This document shows positions 28,677 to 48,197 of a stretch of 64,000 bases of DNA, piece after piece. The first letter of the stretch is position 1, and each line of letters starts with the position of its first letter. The DNA lies in the NCBI RefSeq assembly GCF_013085345.1, contig NZ_JABFAJ010000009.1, positions 62,001 to 126,000 of the forward strand, written 5' to 3'. Position numbers and translations under genes: made by a program. This stretch comes from Isoptericola sediminis (lineage in GTDB: Bacteria > Actinomycetota > Actinomycetes > Actinomycetales > Cellulomonadaceae). Under the pieces are notes generated by a model. The model searched no databases. It was not told the DNA's origin and saw nothing but the letters and a program-made list of their open reading frames with translations.

Positions 28677-29095
28677 CAGTTCGCACCACCTTCGCGCACC
28701 ACGAAACGGCACTTCATCGGAAGCTTGTGCATCGCGCGGCGCAGGGCCTCGCGTGCCAAGTCCTCGGGGACGCCGGCCAGCTCGAAGACGATGCGGCCGG
28801 GCTTGACGTTGGCGACCCACCACTCGGGCGAGCCCTTGCCGGAACCCATGCGGGTCTCAGCCGGCTTCTTGGTCAGCGGGCGGTCCGGGAAGACGTTGAT
28901 CCAGACCTTGCCGCCTCGCTTGATGTGGCGGGTCATCGCGATACGAGCAGCCTCGATCTGGCGGTTCGTGACGTAGGCGGGCTCGAGAGCCTGGATGCCG
29001 TAGTCGCCGAAGGAGATCGTGGTGCCACCCTTGGCCACGCCGGAGCGCTTCGGGTGGTGCTGCTTGCGGTGCTTGAGCCTGCGCGGGATCAGCAT
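28676..29095 (-). CDS. rplP: 50S ribosomal protein L16
   Basis: A 139-residue protein organising the A-site tRNA region of the 50S subunit. [54 protein letters not shown] and [20 protein letters not shown] are conserved. It starts 3 bases after rpsC. Confidence 0.98.
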   Translation of the reverse strand: MLIPRRLKHRKQHHPKRSGVAKGGTTISFGDYGIQALEPAYVTNRQIEAARIAMTRHIKRGGKVWINVFPDRPLTKKPAETRMGSGKGSPEWWVANVKPGRIVFELAGVPEDLAREALRRAMHKLPMKCRFVVREGGAN

Positions 29096-29098
29096 GAC

Positions 29099-29932
29099 TC
29101 AGGCCTCCGTTCCGGACTCGGGGGCCGCGGCCTGGTCGGCCGGGGCCGGCGCGTCGGACGCCTCGGCAGCGTTCTGCTGCCTCGGCTGCGACGGACGCTC
29201 GTTGCGGTCGTTGCGACGACCACCACGACGCTCGCCACCACGGCCACGGCCCTGGCGGGGCGCGGCGGCCGCCTGCTGTGCGGCGAACTCCTTCTCGGTG
29301 AGGTCGCCCTTGTAGATCCAGACCTTCACGCCGATGCGACCGAAGGTGGTGCGGGCCTCGAAGAAGCCGTAGTCGATGTTCGCGCGCAGGGTGTGCAGCG
29401 GCACGCGCCCCTCGCGGTAGAACTCCGACCGGCTCATCTCGGCGCCGCCGAGACGGCCCGAGACCTGGACCCGGATGCCCTTCGCGCCGGCACGCTGCGC
29501 GGACTGGATGCCCTTGCGCATGGCGCGACGGAAGGAGACGCGGCTCGCCAGCTGCTCGGCGATGCCCTGCGCGACGAGCTGCGCGTCGATCTCGGCGTTC
29601 TTGACCTCGAGGATGTTGAGCTGGACCTGCTTGCCCGTGAGCTTCTCAAGCTCGCCGCGGATGCGGTCGGCCTCGGCGCCGCGACGGCCGATGACGATGC
29701 CCGGACGCGCCGTGTGGATGTCCACACGGACGCGGTCACGCGTGCGCTCGATCTCGACCTTGGCGATACCGGCCCGCTCGAGACCGGTGCTCATGAGCTT
29801 GCGGATCTCGACGTCCTCGCGGACGTAGTCGCGGTACCGCTGACCAGGCTTGGTGCTGTCGGCGAACCAGCGCGACCGGTGGTCGGTGGTGATGCCGAGG
29901 CGGTACCCGTGCGGGTGAATCTTCTGCCCCAC
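29099..29932 (-). CDS. rpsC: 30S ribosomal protein S3
   Basis: A 277-residue protein at the mRNA entry site. [20 protein letters not shown], the KH domain with [19 protein letters not shown], and [20 protein letters not shown] are standard. The last 65 residues are a low-complexity Gln/Arg/Gly/Ala tail ([20 protein letters not shown]), probably disordered and longer than in E. coli. GTG 29932 overlaps the rplV stop (TAGTG). Confidence 0.98.
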   Translation of the reverse strand: MGQKIHPHGYRLGITTDHRSRWFADSTKPGQRYRDYVREDVEIRKLMSTGLERAGIAKVEIERTRDRVRVDIHTARPGIVIGRRGAEADRIRGELEKLTGKQVQLNILEVKNAEIDAQLVAQGIAEQLASRVSFRRAMRKGIQSAQRAGAKGIRVQVSGRLGGAEMSRSEFYREGRVPLHTLRANIDYGFFEARTTFGRIGVKVWIYKGDLTEKEFAAQQAAAAPRQGRGRGGERRGGRRNDRNERPSQPRQQNAAEASDAPAPADQAAAPESGTEA

Positions 29933-30300
29933 TATCGGGCCCCTTCCTTCTGCTCGCGCGGTGCGACGACCACGGTGATGTGGCTGGTGCGCTTGAGGAT
30001 GCGGCTGGCACGCCCCTGCGCACGGGGGCGGAACCGCTTGAGGGTCGGGCCCTCGTCCACGTACGCCATCGAGACCACGTAGTCGGCCTCGTCGAAGCGC
30101 TCGTTCGCGCGGTCGGCCTTCACCCGTGCGTTGGCCACAGCGGACTCGACCACCTTGCGGACGGGCTCGCTCGCCGCCTGCGGCGCGAACTTCAGCACCG
30201 CGACGGCCTCAGCGGCCTGCTTGCCACGGATGAGGTCGACGACGCGCCGGGCCTTCATGGGCGTGACACGGACGAACCGCGCCTGCGCCTTGGCTTCCAT
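29932..30300 (-). CDS. rplV: 50S ribosomal protein L22
   Basis: A 122-residue protein whose beta-hairpin lines the exit tunnel; that loop is a known site of macrolide-resistance changes. [30 protein letters not shown] and the hairpin [20 protein letters not shown] look wild type. It lies 54 bases downstream of rpsS. Confidence 0.98.
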   Translation of the reverse strand: MEAKAQARFVRVTPMKARRVVDLIRGKQAAEAVAVLKFAPQAASEPVRKVVESAVANARVKADRANERFDEADYVVSMAYVDEGPTLKRFRPRAQGRASRILKRTSHITVVVAPREQKEGAR

Positions 30301-30354
30301 TGCTGTCCTGCTTCCTTTTCTCAGACAGTCCGAGTCGCTACCGACTGACCGGGG

Positions 30355-30636
30355 TCAGCGGCGGCGACCCTTCCTGTCGTCCTTCACGTGGCCGCGGAAC
30401 ATCCGCGTGGGGGCGAACTCGCCCAGCTTGTGACCCACCATGGCCTCGGTCACGAAGACCGGGACGTGCTTGCGACCGTCGTGGACGGCGAAGGTGTGGC
30501 CGAGGAAGTCGGGCGTGATGACCGACCGGCGGGACCACGTCTTGATGACGTTCTTGGTCCCCTTCTCGTTCTGAGCGTCCACCTTCTTCTGCAGGTGGTC
30601 GTCGACGAAGGGGCCCTTCTTCAGGCTACGAGGCAT
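30355..30636 (-). CDS. rpsS: 30S ribosomal protein S19
   Basis: A 93-residue 30S head protein. [40 protein letters not shown] and [20 protein letters not shown] are nearly invariant. It lies 15 bases after rplB. Confidence 0.98.
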   Translation of the reverse strand: MPRSLKKGPFVDDHLQKKVDAQNEKGTKNVIKTWSRRSVITPDFLGHTFAVHDGRKHVPVFVTEAMVGHKLGEFAPTRMFRGHVKDDRKGRRR

Positions 30637-30651
30637 CTGTCAGGCTCCTTT

Positions 30652-31488
<837 letters not shown>

Positions 31489-31519
31489 GGAAGTAGTCCT
31501 CGATCTGCTCTCGTGCGGC

Positions 31520-31822
31520 TCAGCCGACCGGACCGCCGAAGATGTCGATCGACCCCTCGCGGAGGGTGACGATCGCACGCTTCGTGTCCTTGCGCTTGCC
31601 CAGGCCGAAGCGCGTACGACGCGCCTTGCCCTTGCGGTTGATCGTGTTCACCGAGGCGACCTTCACGCCGAAGACCTTCTCGACCGCGATCTTGATCTCG
31701 GTCTTGTTGGCGTCCGGGTCCACGACGAAGGTGTACTTGCCCTCGTCGAGGAGGTTGTAGGACTTCTCGGAGACGACCGGCGCGATCAGGATGTCGCGCG
31801 GGTCCTTCGTCACGGCGGTCAC
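31520..31822 (-). CDS. rplW: 50S ribosomal protein L23
   Basis: A 100-residue exit-tunnel protein, the main docking site for trigger factor and [42 protein letters not shown] and [20 protein letters not shown] are typical. GTG 31822 overlaps the rplD stop (GTGA). Confidence 0.98.
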   Translation of the reverse strand: MTAVTKDPRDILIAPVVSEKSYNLLDEGKYTFVVDPDANKTEIKIAVEKVFGVKVASVNTINRKGKARRTRFGLGKRKDTKRAIVTLREGSIDIFGGPVG

Positions 31823-32517
31823 TTGGTGGCCTCCTTCTCGGACGCGGCCTCGGTCTCGGTCGCGACGGCCTTGGCCGACTTGCCCGTCGCCGGGCCGGCC
31901 AGGAACGCCTCGAGCGCACCGGAGGTGAAGACGACGTCGTCGGAGACGAGGACGTCGTAGGTGTTGAGCTGGTCCGCGGTCAGCAGGTGGACCTGCTCCA
32001 GGTTCCGCAGCGACTTGATGGTCAGCTCGTCCGAACGCTCCGTGACGACCAGCACGTGCGTGCGGTCGGTGAGCGCCGAGATCGTGCCGAGCGCGGCCTT
32101 CGTCGACGGCTTGTCGTCGATGCCGAACCCGGAGACCACGTGGACGCGGCCGGCGCGGGCACGGTCGGAGAGGGCACCGCGCAGGGCGGCGGCCTTCATC
32201 TTCTTCGGCGTGCGCTGGTCGTACTTGCGCGGCTGCGGGCCGTGGACGGTGCCACCACCGGCGAACTGCGGGGCGCGGATCGAACCCTGGCGGGCGCGAC
32301 CGGTGCCCTTCTGCTTGTAGGGCTTCTTGCCACCGCCGCGCACGTCGGCGCGGGTCTTGGTGGCGGCCGTCCCCTGGCGGGAGGCCGCGCGCTGCGCGAC
32401 GACCACCTGGTGGATCAGCGGGACGTTCGTGGCGACGTCGAACACCTCGGCGGGGAGCTCGGCGGTGCCGGCCTTCTTGCCCGTGGCGTCGAGCACGTCG
32501 ACGGTCAGGTTAGCCAT
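31819..32517 (-). CDS. rplD: 50S ribosomal protein L4
   Basis: A 232-residue protein with an exit-tunnel loop; in E. coli it also represses the S10 operon. [20 protein letters not shown] and [20 protein letters not shown] form the tunnel loop, followed by [16 protein letters not shown] Glu/Ala/Lys-rich tail of about 20 residues is added. It lies 5 bases after rplC. Confidence 0.98.
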   Translation of the reverse strand: MANLTVDVLDATGKKAGTAELPAEVFDVATNVPLIHQVVVAQRAASRQGTAATKTRADVRGGGKKPYKQKGTGRARQGSIRAPQFAGGGTVHGPQPRKYDQRTPKKMKAAALRGALSDRARAGRVHVVSGFGIDDKPSTKAALGTISALTDRTHVLVVTERSDELTIKSLRNLEQVHLLTADQLNTYDVLVSDDVVFTSGALEAFLAGPATGKSAKAVATETEAASEKEATK

Positions 32518-32522
32518 CGGTC

Positions 32523-33176
32523 TCAGGCTCCCTTCGCGGCGGTACGGACGAGGACGATGCCGCCCTTGGGGCCCGGGACCGCGCCCGTGACGAGCAGCAG
32601 ACCCTTCTCCGCGTCGACCGCGTGGACGGTCAGGTTCTGGACGGTCTTGCGGGCGTTGCCCATGCGACCGGCCATCCGCATGCCGCGGAAGACGCGCGAG
32701 GGCGTGGCGGCGCCACCGATCGAACCCGGCTTGCGGTGGTTGCGGTGCGCACCGTGGGAGGCACCCACACCGGAGAAGCCGTGGCGCTTCATGACACCGG
32801 CGGTGCCCTTGCCCTTGGTGGTGCCGACGACGTCGACCAGCACGCCGGCCTCGAAGGCCTCGGCGGTGATCTCCTGGCCGAGCGTGTACTCGGCGGAGTC
32901 GTCGGTACGGATCTCGGCCACGTGACGGCGCGGCGTGACGCCGGCCTTCTCGAAGTGGCCCTTGAGCGGCTTGGTGACCTTGCGCGGGTCGATCTGGCCG
33001 GCGGCGAGCTGGACGGCCGCGTAGCCGTCGGAGTCCGCGTTGCGGACCTGCGTCACCACGTTGGTGGGGACGGCCACGACGGTGACCGGGACGAGCTTGC
33101 CGTCCTCGTTCCACGTCTGCGTCATGCCGAGCTTGGTGCCGAGCACCGCGGTCACGTTCTTCTGCTGGTTGGTCAT
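32523..33176 (-). CDS. rplC: 50S ribosomal protein L3
   Basis: A 217-residue assembly-initiating protein whose loop reaches the peptidyl-transferase centre. [57 protein letters not shown] and [19 protein letters not shown] are diagnostic. It lies 14 bases after rpsJ. Confidence 0.98.
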   Translation of the reverse strand: MTNQQKNVTAVLGTKLGMTQTWNEDGKLVPVTVVAVPTNVVTQVRNADSDGYAAVQLAAGQIDPRKVTKPLKGHFEKAGVTPRRHVAEIRTDDSAEYTLGQEITAEAFEAGVLVDVVGTTKGKGTAGVMKRHGFSGVGASHGAHRNHRKPGSIGGAATPSRVFRGMRMAGRMGNARKTVQNLTVHAVDAEKGLLLVTGAVPGPKGGIVLVRTAAKGA

Positions 33177-33190
33177 GATCTCTTCCAGCC

Positions 33191-33499
33191 TCAGAGCTTG
33201 ATCTCGATGTTCACGTCGGCCGGCAGGTCGATGCGCATCAGCGAGTCGACAGCCTTCGGCGTGGGGTCGATGATGTCGATCAGCCGCTTGTGAGTACGCA
33301 TCTCGAAGTGCTCACGGCTGTCCTTGTACTTGTGAGGCGACCGGATGACGGTGAAGACGTTCTTCTCCGTCGGCAGCGGCACCGGGCCCACGACCGTCGC
33401 ACCAGCGCGAGTGACCGTGTCGACGATCTTGCGCGCCGAGCTGTCGATCACCTCGTGGTCGTAGGACTTGAGCCGGATGCGGATCTTCTGTCCCGCCAT
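33191..33499 (-). CDS. rpsJ: 30S ribosomal protein S10
   Basis: A 102-residue protein that also pairs with NusB in antitermination. [40 protein letters not shown] and [18 protein letters not shown] are near-invariant. It is the first gene of the S10 operon, with a long upstream region of more than 300 bases. Confidence 0.98.
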   Translation of the reverse strand: MAGQKIRIRLKSYDHEVIDSSARKIVDTVTRAGATVVGPVPLPTEKNVFTVIRSPHKYKDSREHFEMRTHKRLIDIIDPTPKAVDSLMRIDLPADVNIEIKL

Positions 33500-33611
33500 G
33501 GCGTCGTCTGACTCTCTCTCTCGAACCGCTACTGTCCGACCCCCGCGCTCGGGCGTGTCGCTTTGTGCGACAGAACCGTGCGCATACCTGTGCGGCATGG
33601 GGGCCGTGGGT

Positions 33612-33632
33612 GTGGCCCGCGGTGCGGGCCAC
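33612..33632 (-). other. Hairpin in the S10-operon leader
   Basis: Perfect 9-bp stem GTGGCCCGC / GCGGGCCAC with a 3-base loop, about 110 bases upstream of rpsJ. A second self-complementary stretch, CTCCCCC followed by GGGGGAG, is at 33705-33718. This suggests a structured 5' leader. Confidence 0.6.
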
Positions 33633-33820
33633 GACGTATGCCAAGCCTGTCGAAGACATGTGTCCGTGGGGCGCTCGTGCGCGTCGACAGCCGGCATCCC
33701 ACGACTCCCCCGGGGGGAGGTCGCGCCCGACGCCACCGCGGACCAGAGGTCCCGGCGGCACCGTGGTGCTACACACTGTTCGACACGAGAAAGAACGCGC
33801 CCGTGACAGGCAACTTGTAC

Positions 33821-33850
33821 ATCTTGCCATACGAGGAGCCGGGAAACCAA
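33821..33850 (-). promoter_or_regulatory. Candidate promoter of the S10 operon
   Basis: On the minus strand TTGGTT (33850-33845) and CAAGAT (33826-33821) are separated by 18 bases. The match is only moderate. It lies about 320 bases upstream of rpsJ and just past the tuf terminator. The 460-base gap 33500-33959 contains no credible gene. Confidence 0.35.
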
Positions 33851-33877
33851 CCCCCCGTACTGTGACGCCGGACGCAT

Positions 33878-33912
33878 CCGAGGCCCGGACCCGCGCGGGG
33901 CCCGGGCCTCGG
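33878..33912 (-). terminator. Terminator hairpin after tuf
   Basis: Perfect 11-bp stem CCGAGGCCCGG / CCGGGCCTCGG with a 13-base loop, 47 bases past the tuf stop. Confidence 0.75.
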
Positions 33913-33959
33913 AGGACCGGCGGAGCCTAGGGCTCCGGGATCACCAGGTGATCAGCAGA

Positions 33960-35156
<1,197 letters not shown>

Positions 35157-35213
35157 TGGGTCCTCCTGGGACTTGGGTAGATGTTCCGAACGATTGCGAG
35201 TGTCGGCCGATCA

Positions 35214-35219
35214 AGCCTA
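35214..35219 (-). promoter_or_regulatory. Candidate -10 box of a tuf promoter
   Basis: TAGGCT on the minus strand, about 60 bases upstream of the tuf GTG, in the fusA-tuf gap. No good -35 hexamer is seen at 16-18 bases, so this is weak. Confidence 0.3.
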
Positions 35220-35282
35220 ACCCTCGGGGCGTTGCGGTTTCCTACAGGTTGATGGTTGTGCAGGTGTTCGACCTGTGGGGAC

Positions 35283-37388
<2,106 letters not shown>

Positions 37389-37463
37389 GGTGTCTTACCC
37401 CTCGGGTCAGTGGGACGTCGGAAACCGGTGCCGGAGGCCGGCCGGCAGCCGGATCCGGGTGCG

Positions 37464-37499
37464 GCTGACGACCCCGGGGAGCTCCCCGAGGTCGTCAGC
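37464..37499 (-). other. Hairpin between rpsG and fusA
   Basis: A 10-bp stem GCTGACGACC / GGTCGTCAGC encloses a further near-palindrome (CCGGGGAGCTCCCCGA). It begins 5 bases after the rpsG stop. It may act as an attenuator or 3'-end stabiliser within the str operon. Confidence 0.7.
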
Positions 37500-37504
37500 A
37501 CGCA

Positions 37505-37975
37505 TCACCAACGGTAGTGCGCGAAGGCCTTGTTGGACTCGGCCATCTTGTGCATGTCCTCGCGACGCTTGACCGCGGCACCCAGGCCGTTCGACGCGTC
37601 GAGGATCTCGTTCATGAGTCGCTCGGTCATCGTCTTCTCGCGGCGGGCCCGCGAGAAGTCGGTGAGCCACCGCAGGGCGAGCGTCGTGGAGCGCGAGGGG
37701 CGCACCTCGACCGGCACCTGGTAGGTCGCACCGCCGACGCGGCGGGAGCGGACCTCGAGAGCCGGGCGGACGTTCTCCAGCGCGCGCTTGAGAACGACGA
37801 CCGGGTCCTGGTCGGTCTTGGTACGCACACCCTCGAGGGCGCCGTACACGATCGCCTCGGCGGTGGACTTCTTGCCGTCGAGCAGGACCTTGTTGATCAG
37901 CTGCGTGACGATGGGCGACCCGTAGACGGGGTCGACGATGAGCGGCCGCTTGGGGGCCGGACCCTTGCGGGGCAT
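37505..37975 (-). CDS. rpsG: 30S ribosomal protein S7
   Basis: A 156-residue 30S head organiser. [40 protein letters not shown] and the C-terminal [21 protein letters not shown] ending are diagnostic. Its ATG overlaps the rpsL stop by one base. Confidence 0.98.
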   Translation of the reverse strand: MPRKGPAPKRPLIVDPVYGSPIVTQLINKVLLDGKKSTAEAIVYGALEGVRTKTDQDPVVVLKRALENVRPALEVRSRRVGGATYQVPVEVRPSRSTTLALRWLTDFSRARREKTMTERLMNEILDASNGLGAAVKRREDMHKMAESNKAFAHYRW

Positions 37976-38349
37976 CAGGCCTTCTCCTTCTTCGCGCCGT
38001 ACCGGGAACGTGCCTGCTGGCGGCCCTTGACACCCTGGGTGTCGAGCGCGCCACGCACGATCTTGTAGCGGACACCGGGGAGGTCCTTCACACGACCACC
38101 GCGGACGAGCACGATGGAGTGCTCCTGGAGGTTGTGGCCGACACCGGGGATGTAGGCGGTGACCTCGATGCCGGAGGAGAGCTTCACACGCGCAACCTTG
38201 CGGAGCGCCGAGTTCGGCTTCTTGGGGGTGGTGGTGTACACACGGGTGCACACGCCGCGCCGCTGCGGGGAACCCTTGAGCGCCGGAGTCTTCGACTTCC
38301 CGGCCTTCGAGGTCCGGCCCTTGCGGACGAGCTGCTGGATCGTAGGCAC
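37975..38349 (-). CDS. rpsL: 30S ribosomal protein S12
   Basis: A 124-residue decoding-centre protein. [36 protein letters not shown] and [20 protein letters not shown] are intact. Lys43 and Lys88, where streptomycin-resistance changes occur, are wild type. GTG 38349 gives the usual N-terminus; the upstream open frame has no homologous look. It heads the rpsL-rpsG-fusA unit. Confidence 0.98.
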   Translation of the reverse strand: MPTIQQLVRKGRTSKAGKSKTPALKGSPQRRGVCTRVYTTTPKKPNSALRKVARVKLSSGIEVTAYIPGVGHNLQEHSIVLVRGGRVKDLPGVRYKIVRGALDTQGVKGRQQARSRYGAKKEKA

Positions 38350-38638
38350 TACGTCTCCGTCGTCTCTCGAGCTCTCGAGGACCGTCGTCCGGCCCTCGAC
38401 TGGTGGTCTGTACTGGCTTGTGCGCGCCGATCGCATGCGGCACCCGCGGCCCTCACGGACCGCCACGCCACGTACCACCGGCTCGATGGCCCGGGGTGCG
38501 CCCACGATCCTCATGGAGGAGCGGGCGTTCGTCCCGGGATGCTCGTGCGATCGTCGGCGGCGTGTTCGTCGGGTCGTCCGGACAGAAGCTCGGAGGACCC
38601 TCGGGATGCACGGCGCGACGGCACGGGCACGGCTTCCA

Positions 38639-38667
38639 AGATTACCCGCGGAAGCAAGCGGGGTCAA
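38639..38667 (-). promoter_or_regulatory. Predicted promoter of the rpsL (str) operon
   Basis: On the minus strand TTGACC (38667-38662) and TAATCT (38644-38639) are spaced by exactly 17 bases, one of the best sigma-70-type matches in the window. The inferred 5' leader to rpsL is about 280 bases. Confidence 0.75.
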
Positions 38668-38762
38668 AGGATGAGACGAGGGCGGCACTGTGACCTCCGT
38701 CGCCCACCCGCACGCCGCGCCGCCGCCCCGGCACCCGCGGGATGCCGGCCCACGGCCGCCGG

Positions 38763-38823
38763 GTCGTACCCCGCGTCGCCCCGTCGTACCCGGCGGGTAC
38801 GACGGGGCGACGGCCCGTACGAC
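38763..38823. repeat. Long palindrome between rpoC and rpsL
   Basis: A perfect 19-bp inverted repeat (38774-38792 and 38794-38812) around one central base, CGTCGCCCCGTCGTACCCG and its complement. It is flanked by a further GTCGTAC (38763-38769) and GTACGAC (38817-38823). It lies in the 599-base gap 38350-38948, which has no credible gene, between the rpoC terminator and the rpsL promoter. Confidence 0.85.
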
Positions 38824-38893
38824 CGCGCGGGCCGAGGTGGCCGGTCGGGTCGGGTGGTCGATCGGGACGGGCCGCCCGGGGCGGGACGCGGGA

Positions 38894-38933
38894 AGGCCCC
38901 GCCGTCGCGCCTCGCGGCACGACGATGGGGCCT
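38894..38933 (-). terminator. Terminator hairpin after rpoC
   Basis: Stem AGGCCCC ... GGGGCCT extended inward by CGTCG / CGACG with an internal mismatch, about 15 bases past the rpoC stop. Confidence 0.7.
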
Positions 38934-38948
38934 CTCCGTCGAACAGGA

Positions 38949-42830
<3,882 letters not shown>

Positions 42831-42887
42831 GATGTCCTACTTCCTCAAAGCTTTTCGGATGATTCCGTGGATCAGCTGGTCGCTGGA

Positions 42888-46400
<3,513 letters not shown>

Positions 46401-46564
46401 GAGGGGTCCTTCCCTGCAGTTCGATGGCACGCTGTACGCTCAGTCGTGCCGCGGACGTCCGAACCGCGGGCGAGGAGACCGTCCCAGGGGTCACGACAGG
46501 TGACTCGGGAGGCGGGGTGTCATCGGCGGGGGGAACGTCTGGGCACAGGCGAGCGCAAAGCGCT

Positions 46565-46593
46565 AGCGTAGCCGAAACCTTCGGACTTGTCCA
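46565..46593 (-). promoter_or_regulatory. Predicted promoter of rpoB-rpoC
   Basis: On the minus strand TGGACA (46593-46588) and TACGCT (46570-46565) have a 17-base spacer. With the rplL terminator at 46783-46819, this allows rpoBC transcription independent of rplJL. The 470-base gap 46401-46870 holds no gene. Confidence 0.7.
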
Positions 46594-46782
46594 CCCCGCG
46601 CCGGCACGCGAGCAGGACGTCCTCGGGTTCCGTCGGTTCTGAGGACGTTGTCTCGGTGGCCGCCATATGCCGCCCAAGAAACGGTGCCTCATCACGTTAC
46701 TCCGCCGGGCACGAAGTCGCCAGACCCCTCGGACGAGCCGTGCGTCACACCGGGGTGGCACCGCCGGCCCACCCCGTGCACG

Positions 46783-46819
46783 ACGAAGGCCCGCACCCCC
46801 GGGGGGTACGGGCCTTCGT
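46783..46819 (-). terminator. Terminator or attenuator hairpin after rplL
   Basis: Perfect 11-bp stem ACGAAGGCCCG / CGGGCCTTCGT with a 15-base loop, about 50 bases past the rplL stop. In many bacteria read-through here lets rplJL transcription reach rpoBC at a reduced level. Confidence 0.75.
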
Positions 46820-46870
46820 GCGACGTCCGGCGGACCGGATCATCGGTGAGTGCGGCTCATGCCGCGAGGC

Positions 46871-47260
46871 TCACTTGAGGGAGACGGTGGCGCCGGCGCC
46901 CTCGAGCTGCTCCTTGGCCTTCTCGGCGGCGTCCTTGTCGACACCCTCCAGAACCGGCTTCGGCACGCCGTCGACCAGGTCCTTGGCCTCCTTCAGGCCG
47001 AGGGACGTGAGCGCGCGCACCTCCTTGATGACCTGGATCTTCTTGTCGCCGGCACCCTCGAGGATGACGTCGAACTCGGACTGCTCCTCCTCGGCGGGGC
47101 CCTCGTCGCCACCGGCGGGGGCGCCGGCCACGACCGCGGCGGCCGGAGCGGCAGCGGTGACGTCGAACTTCTCCTCGAAGGCCTTCACGAACTCGGAGAG
47201 CTCGATGAGGGTCAGCTCCTCGAAGACGGACAGGAGCTCTTCGGTGCTGAGCTTCGCCAT
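46871..47260 (-). CDS. rplL: 50S ribosomal protein L7/L12
   Basis: A 129-residue stalk protein that recruits translation GTPases as dimers. The N-terminal dimerisation helices ([20 protein letters not shown]), Ala/Pro hinge ([17 protein letters not shown]) and C-terminal domain ([19 protein letters not shown]) are clear. ATG 47260 is preceded by GAAAGGAACG. It lies 81 bases after rplJ. Confidence 0.98.
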   Translation of the reverse strand: MAKLSTEELLSVFEELTLIELSEFVKAFEEKFDVTAAAPAAAVVAGAPAGGDEGPAEEEQSEFDVILEGAGDKKIQVIKEVRALTSLGLKEAKDLVDGVPKPVLEGVDKDAAEKAKEQLEGAGATVSLK

Positions 47261-47341
47261 GATGGCGTTCCTTTCATTCAGCGCTTCGCGGGCCGGTCGG
47301 CCCACCAGAAGCAGGGGTTGTGTTCCAGCGCGTCCGCCTGA

Positions 47342-47872
47342 TCAGGCGGCAGCGCCCGCCGATTCCTGCTTCTGACGCAGGGCATCGATGACTCGGGCGA
47401 CCTGGGTCGGCTTGGCGTTGAAGGCGTAGGCAGCCTGGCTGATCTTCGCCTTCATCGCGCCGGCCGCCTTGGCCAGCAGAACCTCGCGGGACTCGAGGTC
47501 CGCGAGCTTCGTGATCTCCGCAGCGGTCAGGGCGTTCCCCTCGAGGACACCGCCCTTGATGACCAGTGCGGGGTTCGCCTTGGCGAAGTCACGCAGACCC
47601 TTCGCGGCCTCGACCGGGTCACCGGTCACGAACGCGATCGCGGAGGGACCCTGGAGGTCGGCGTCGAGACCCTCGACACCGGCTTCCTTGGCCGCGATGC
47701 TGGTCAGCGTGTTCTTCACCACGGCGTAGGTTGCGTTGCCGCTGAGCGACCGACGCAGCTCCTGGAGCTGGGCGACGGAGAGCCCGCGGTACTCGGTCAG
47801 CACGGCCGCGTTGGAGTCGCGAAGCCTGTTCGCGATCGCTGCGACAGCGGCTGCCTTGTCCGGCCTCGCCAT
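47342..47872 (-). CDS. rplJ: 50S ribosomal protein L10
   Basis: A 176-residue base of the L7/L12 stalk; L10-L12 complexes typically repress their own operon. [38 protein letters not shown] and [19 protein letters not shown] are typical, and the C-terminal helix binds L12 dimers. ATG 47872 follows GGAAGGA. It is downstream of a structured leader. Confidence 0.98.
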   Translation of the reverse strand: MARPDKAAAVAAIANRLRDSNAAVLTEYRGLSVAQLQELRRSLSGNATYAVVKNTLTSIAAKEAGVEGLDADLQGPSAIAFVTGDPVEAAKGLRDFAKANPALVIKGGVLEGNALTAAEITKLADLESREVLLAKAAGAMKAKISQAAYAFNAKPTQVARVIDALRQKQESAGAAA

Positions 47873-48087
47873 GGCAATCCTTCCGGTGGTGGAGCCACCG
47901 GTCACCCCGGAAACGAGAAAGAGCCCCGGCGCAGGCGCACGGGGCTCGGATGCTCACGGCCGGAACCGGGAGATCGTCGTCGTGTCACCTGCGCAGGCCT
48001 CCGCACGTTGGCGGGACTTCGGTCTTCGGCGTCTCGGAGCGAGCTCCGGGCAGCCTGGGACGACCGGCGGTCTTGGGTTACCCGAGC
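47873..48087 (-). promoter_or_regulatory. Probable structured L10-type leader of rplJ-rplL
   Basis: Downstream of a candidate -10 (TAGAGT at 48093-48088) the minus strand shows a hairpin, GAGCCCCG (47947-47940) with CGGGGCTC (47928-47921), directly followed by TTTCTCGTTT, so it looks like an attenuator. A second stem, CCGGTGG with CCACCGG, abuts the ribosome-binding site. The arrangement fits autoregulation by L10; the exact L10-binding fold is not verified. Confidence 0.55.
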
Positions 48088-48093
48088 ACTCTA
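48088..48093 (-). promoter_or_regulatory. Candidate -10 box of the rplJ promoter
   Basis: TAGAGT on the minus strand, about 105 bases after the CHAT gene stop and 215 before rplJ. No convincing -35 is seen. Confidence 0.35.
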
Positions 48094-48197
48094 CACGACG
48101 CGCCACGAGGCGTCGTCCGTCCCCGACGAGGCGCTGGTCACACCCCGCGGCACCGGCCGGACCCGGTCGGGACGCCCGCCCCGGGCCGGGCGGCGGG

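Noticed and set aside
33500-33959. Small plus-strand ORFs upstream of rpsJ
   Set aside because: No ribosome-binding sites, poor composition, and they cross the tuf terminator.
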